From: Candidatus Sabulitectum sp.
Lineage (GTDB): Bacteria > Fermentibacterota > Fermentibacteria > Fermentibacterales > JCC-6
DNA length: 42,632 bases
NCBI GenBank assembly: GCA_029938555.1
Contig: JAOZUR010000021.1
Location: 1 to 42,632 of the forward strand
Direction: 5' to 3'
This document shows, in pieces, positions 41,521 to 42,632 of the stretch. The notes beneath the pieces are model-generated. The model did no database searches and had not been told where the DNA came from. It was given only the letters and a program-made list of their open reading frames with translations. Numbering within the stretch: the first letter of the stretch is position 1; each line of letters begins with the position of its first letter. The position numbers were made by a program, and so were the translations under genes.

Positions 41521-42555
41521 CTATTCTCTGTAGTATTCCCTGAGATATTCGGCAGGCCACTTTCGTCCGGTCAAACTGGAGTGGAAGAAGACACCTTCAT
41601 TTGTCTTGTTACCGAATTTTCTTGCTAACTCACCACAGGTAATCTGGTTAAGAAGTTGAACCGGCTCAGGAGGTTCATTCAAGTACTTATTGTAACAATC
41701 TGACATCGTAGAATTTTCCAGATTGCCTAAGAATACTCTGTCCTTCACAAAACAGAACGGATCCCCATCACAACCTCCGCCAAAGAACACATTCAAATCT
41801 TCATCGACATCGAGATAGACAATGCCACACCTGTTGTCACGAGCGGTTCTTTCAGAAAGATTCGAGTCAGAGAGTACCTTTCTAACAAAGTCACCTTCGG
41901 AATACCAGTACAGTTCTTTGCCCTCCATGAGACGAGTGATTTCACTCATCTTAACTAAATTGCACGCTTCAGTCGCCCTTCCCTGCACATGTGGAACCAT
42001 CCAGCCAAACTGACTGCAAGGAGTACCCAATTCAGTGATGGTTTTCTTGGTTTCCTCGTACATTGACTGGTTCTCCGAATTCAACATCATACCCGCCAGC
42101 CAATTCACCTTGTGTTGCTCAGATTTACCTATAGTTTCGAGAAGATCATTGTAGGCACCTTCTCTGCCAACCAGTTCATCATGAACCTGACCAATTCCGT
42201 GGAATGTCAAACGTATGTAGTCAAGTCCAGCTTTGGCTAGTTCAGACCAGTCATCATCTGACATTCTGGCAAGACCGTATCCATTAGTTGAGAACCACCA
42301 GTCATCATAGATCAGTCCAAGTTTCAACTGATGTTTCATGATCTCTTTGAAAGAAGGATGAATTGTTGGCTCATCAAAGTACATCGGGAATACTATTGTC
42401 CCGAGCTTTGCTTTCAGATCTGCTAGCTGATCAAGGACTTTAATGCATTTCTCGGTCTCCATGAATCGGCCTTCAGGACTACCTTTACAGAAACAGTGCC
42501 AGCAACGATTAACGCATGGCATGGCATGAATTCTTACAAATACGAAATCAGTCAA
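41521..42555 (-). CDS. Radical SAM protein, cassette-borne
   Basis: A 344-residue radical SAM enzyme. C14, C18 and C21 form the CX3CX2C iron-sulfur motif (PCVNRCWHCFC); YFDEPTIHPSFKEIM and WFSTNGYGLARM follow the glycine-rich and strand motifs of the AdoMet-binding barrel. The C-terminal part has further cysteines (NRCGIVYLDVDEDLNVFFGG and GCDGDPFCF), suggesting a SPASM/Twitch-like second cluster region. No substrate or precursor peptide is evident. The TTG start follows AAAGGA by about 8 nt, and the gene lies between two attC cores. Substrate unassigned. Confidence 0.75.
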   Translation of the reverse strand: MTDFVFVRIHAMPCVNRCWHCFCKGSPEGRFMETEKCIKVLDQLADLKAKLGTIVFPMYFDEPTIHPSFKEIMKHQLKLGLIYDDWWFSTNGYGLARMSDDDWSELAKAGLDYIRLTFHGIGQVHDELVGREGAYNDLLETIGKSEQHKVNWLAGMMLNSENQSMYEETKKTITELGTPCSQFGWMVPHVQGRATEACNLVKMSEITRLMEGKELYWYSEGDFVRKVLSDSNLSERTARDNRCGIVYLDVDEDLNVFFGGGCDGDPFCFVKDRVFLGNLENSTMSDCYNKYLNEPPEPVQLLNQITCGELARKFGNKTNEGVFFHSSLTGRKWPAEYLREYYRE

Positions 42556-42573
42556 TTACTTATCCTTTCTAAA

Positions 42574-42632
42574 ACCTAACGCCTCGAATAAGCTGCAGAT
42601 TTACCACGGCCAGTTAACGAGAAAAGTCAGCT
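42574..42632 (-). repeat. attC site cut by the window end
   Basis: ACCTAAC (42574-42580; GTTAGGT on the minus strand) is followed on the plus strand by GCCTCGAATAAGCTGCAG. AGCTG (42591-42595) and CAGCT (42628-42632) begin an inner stem whose outer part would lie beyond the edge. It is the upstream boundary of the radical SAM cassette and belongs to the next cassette to the right. Confidence 0.65.

Noticed and set aside
41398-41628. Plus-strand open frame of 76 codons
   Set aside because: It runs through the attC site and into the antisense of the radical SAM gene; no ribosome binding site or family pattern.
1-42632. CRISPR array, tRNA, rRNA, prophage
   Set aside because: No regularly spaced repeats, no tRNA T-loop/acceptor pattern that I could fold, and no phage structural genes were seen; a short RNA gene could still be missed by eye.

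Overview
The window looks like a piece of chromosome from a Gram-negative bacterium, probably a candidate phylum of the FCB group (Fermentibacterota-like is my best guess). The basis is two large two-component-type propeller proteins with FlgD-like C-terminal domains, an Omp85-type barrel, a barrel-fused SppA, Wza/Wzz-type export proteins, moderate-to-low G+C and frequent TTG starts. The taxonomic guess is inference. I found no rRNA, tRNA or CRISPR array.

Layout. (1) 1-1.85 kb: accessory DNA with a RelBE/ParDE-type toxin-antitoxin pair, a methyltransferase remnant and a small membrane protein, closed by a long palindromic terminator. (2) 1.87-7.0 kb, minus strand: a DUF1846 protein, a SppA peptidase carrying an N-terminal beta-barrel-like region, and a POTRA-less Omp85-type barrel. 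(3) 7.08-28.4 kb, plus strand: one tightly packed run of 18 genes for a surface polysaccharide. It holds a polyprenol-phosphate sugar synthase, a GT-C protein, two other glycosyltransferases, two Wzx flippases, a FemAB/GNAT-like protein, MurB, four nucleotide-sugar enzymes (RMD-like, RmlA, RmlB, UXS), SLBB export and Wzz proteins, two exported propeller proteins, and a PhoB/PhoR-like two-component system at its end. (4) 28.4-31.3 kb, minus strand: a short protein of unknown function, a type IV/II pilin-like protein, a ZIP metal transporter and an AlkC-like DNA alkylation repair protein.

(5) 31.3-42.6 kb is accessory DNA, and I read most of it (about 33.4 kb to the right edge) as an integron gene-cassette array. 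Several intergenic gaps hold attC-like sites: RYYYAAC/GTTRRRY-type cores around imperfect stems, two of them with bases bulged out on one arm only, as attC extrahelical bases are. The best (41438-41518) starts just after the stop codon of a radical SAM gene, whose other side is the core of another attC cut by the window end. The bulges imply that this cassette, and probably the array, is oriented on the minus strand, so an integrase should lie beyond the right edge; none is in the window. Cargo includes a HExxH peptidase, a G+C-rich DUF21/CNNM-like membrane protein, an exported SagB-like nitroreductase, a PIN/RHH toxin-antitoxin pair, a RhuM protein with a Nudix hydrolase, and the radical SAM protein. 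A three-gene HipBST-like module with unusual gene order sits at the left side. Decayed pieces of two transposases, a cut-off RelB antitoxin and a 43-bp repeat of the end of the DUF21 cassette show repeated turnover.

How the genes fit together: region 3 would make activated sugars, assemble and flip lipid-linked units, export the polymer, and be tuned by its own sensor kinase; region 2 supplies outer-membrane and quality-control functions. Region 5 is cargo captured one cassette at a time and held in part by toxin-antitoxin modules.
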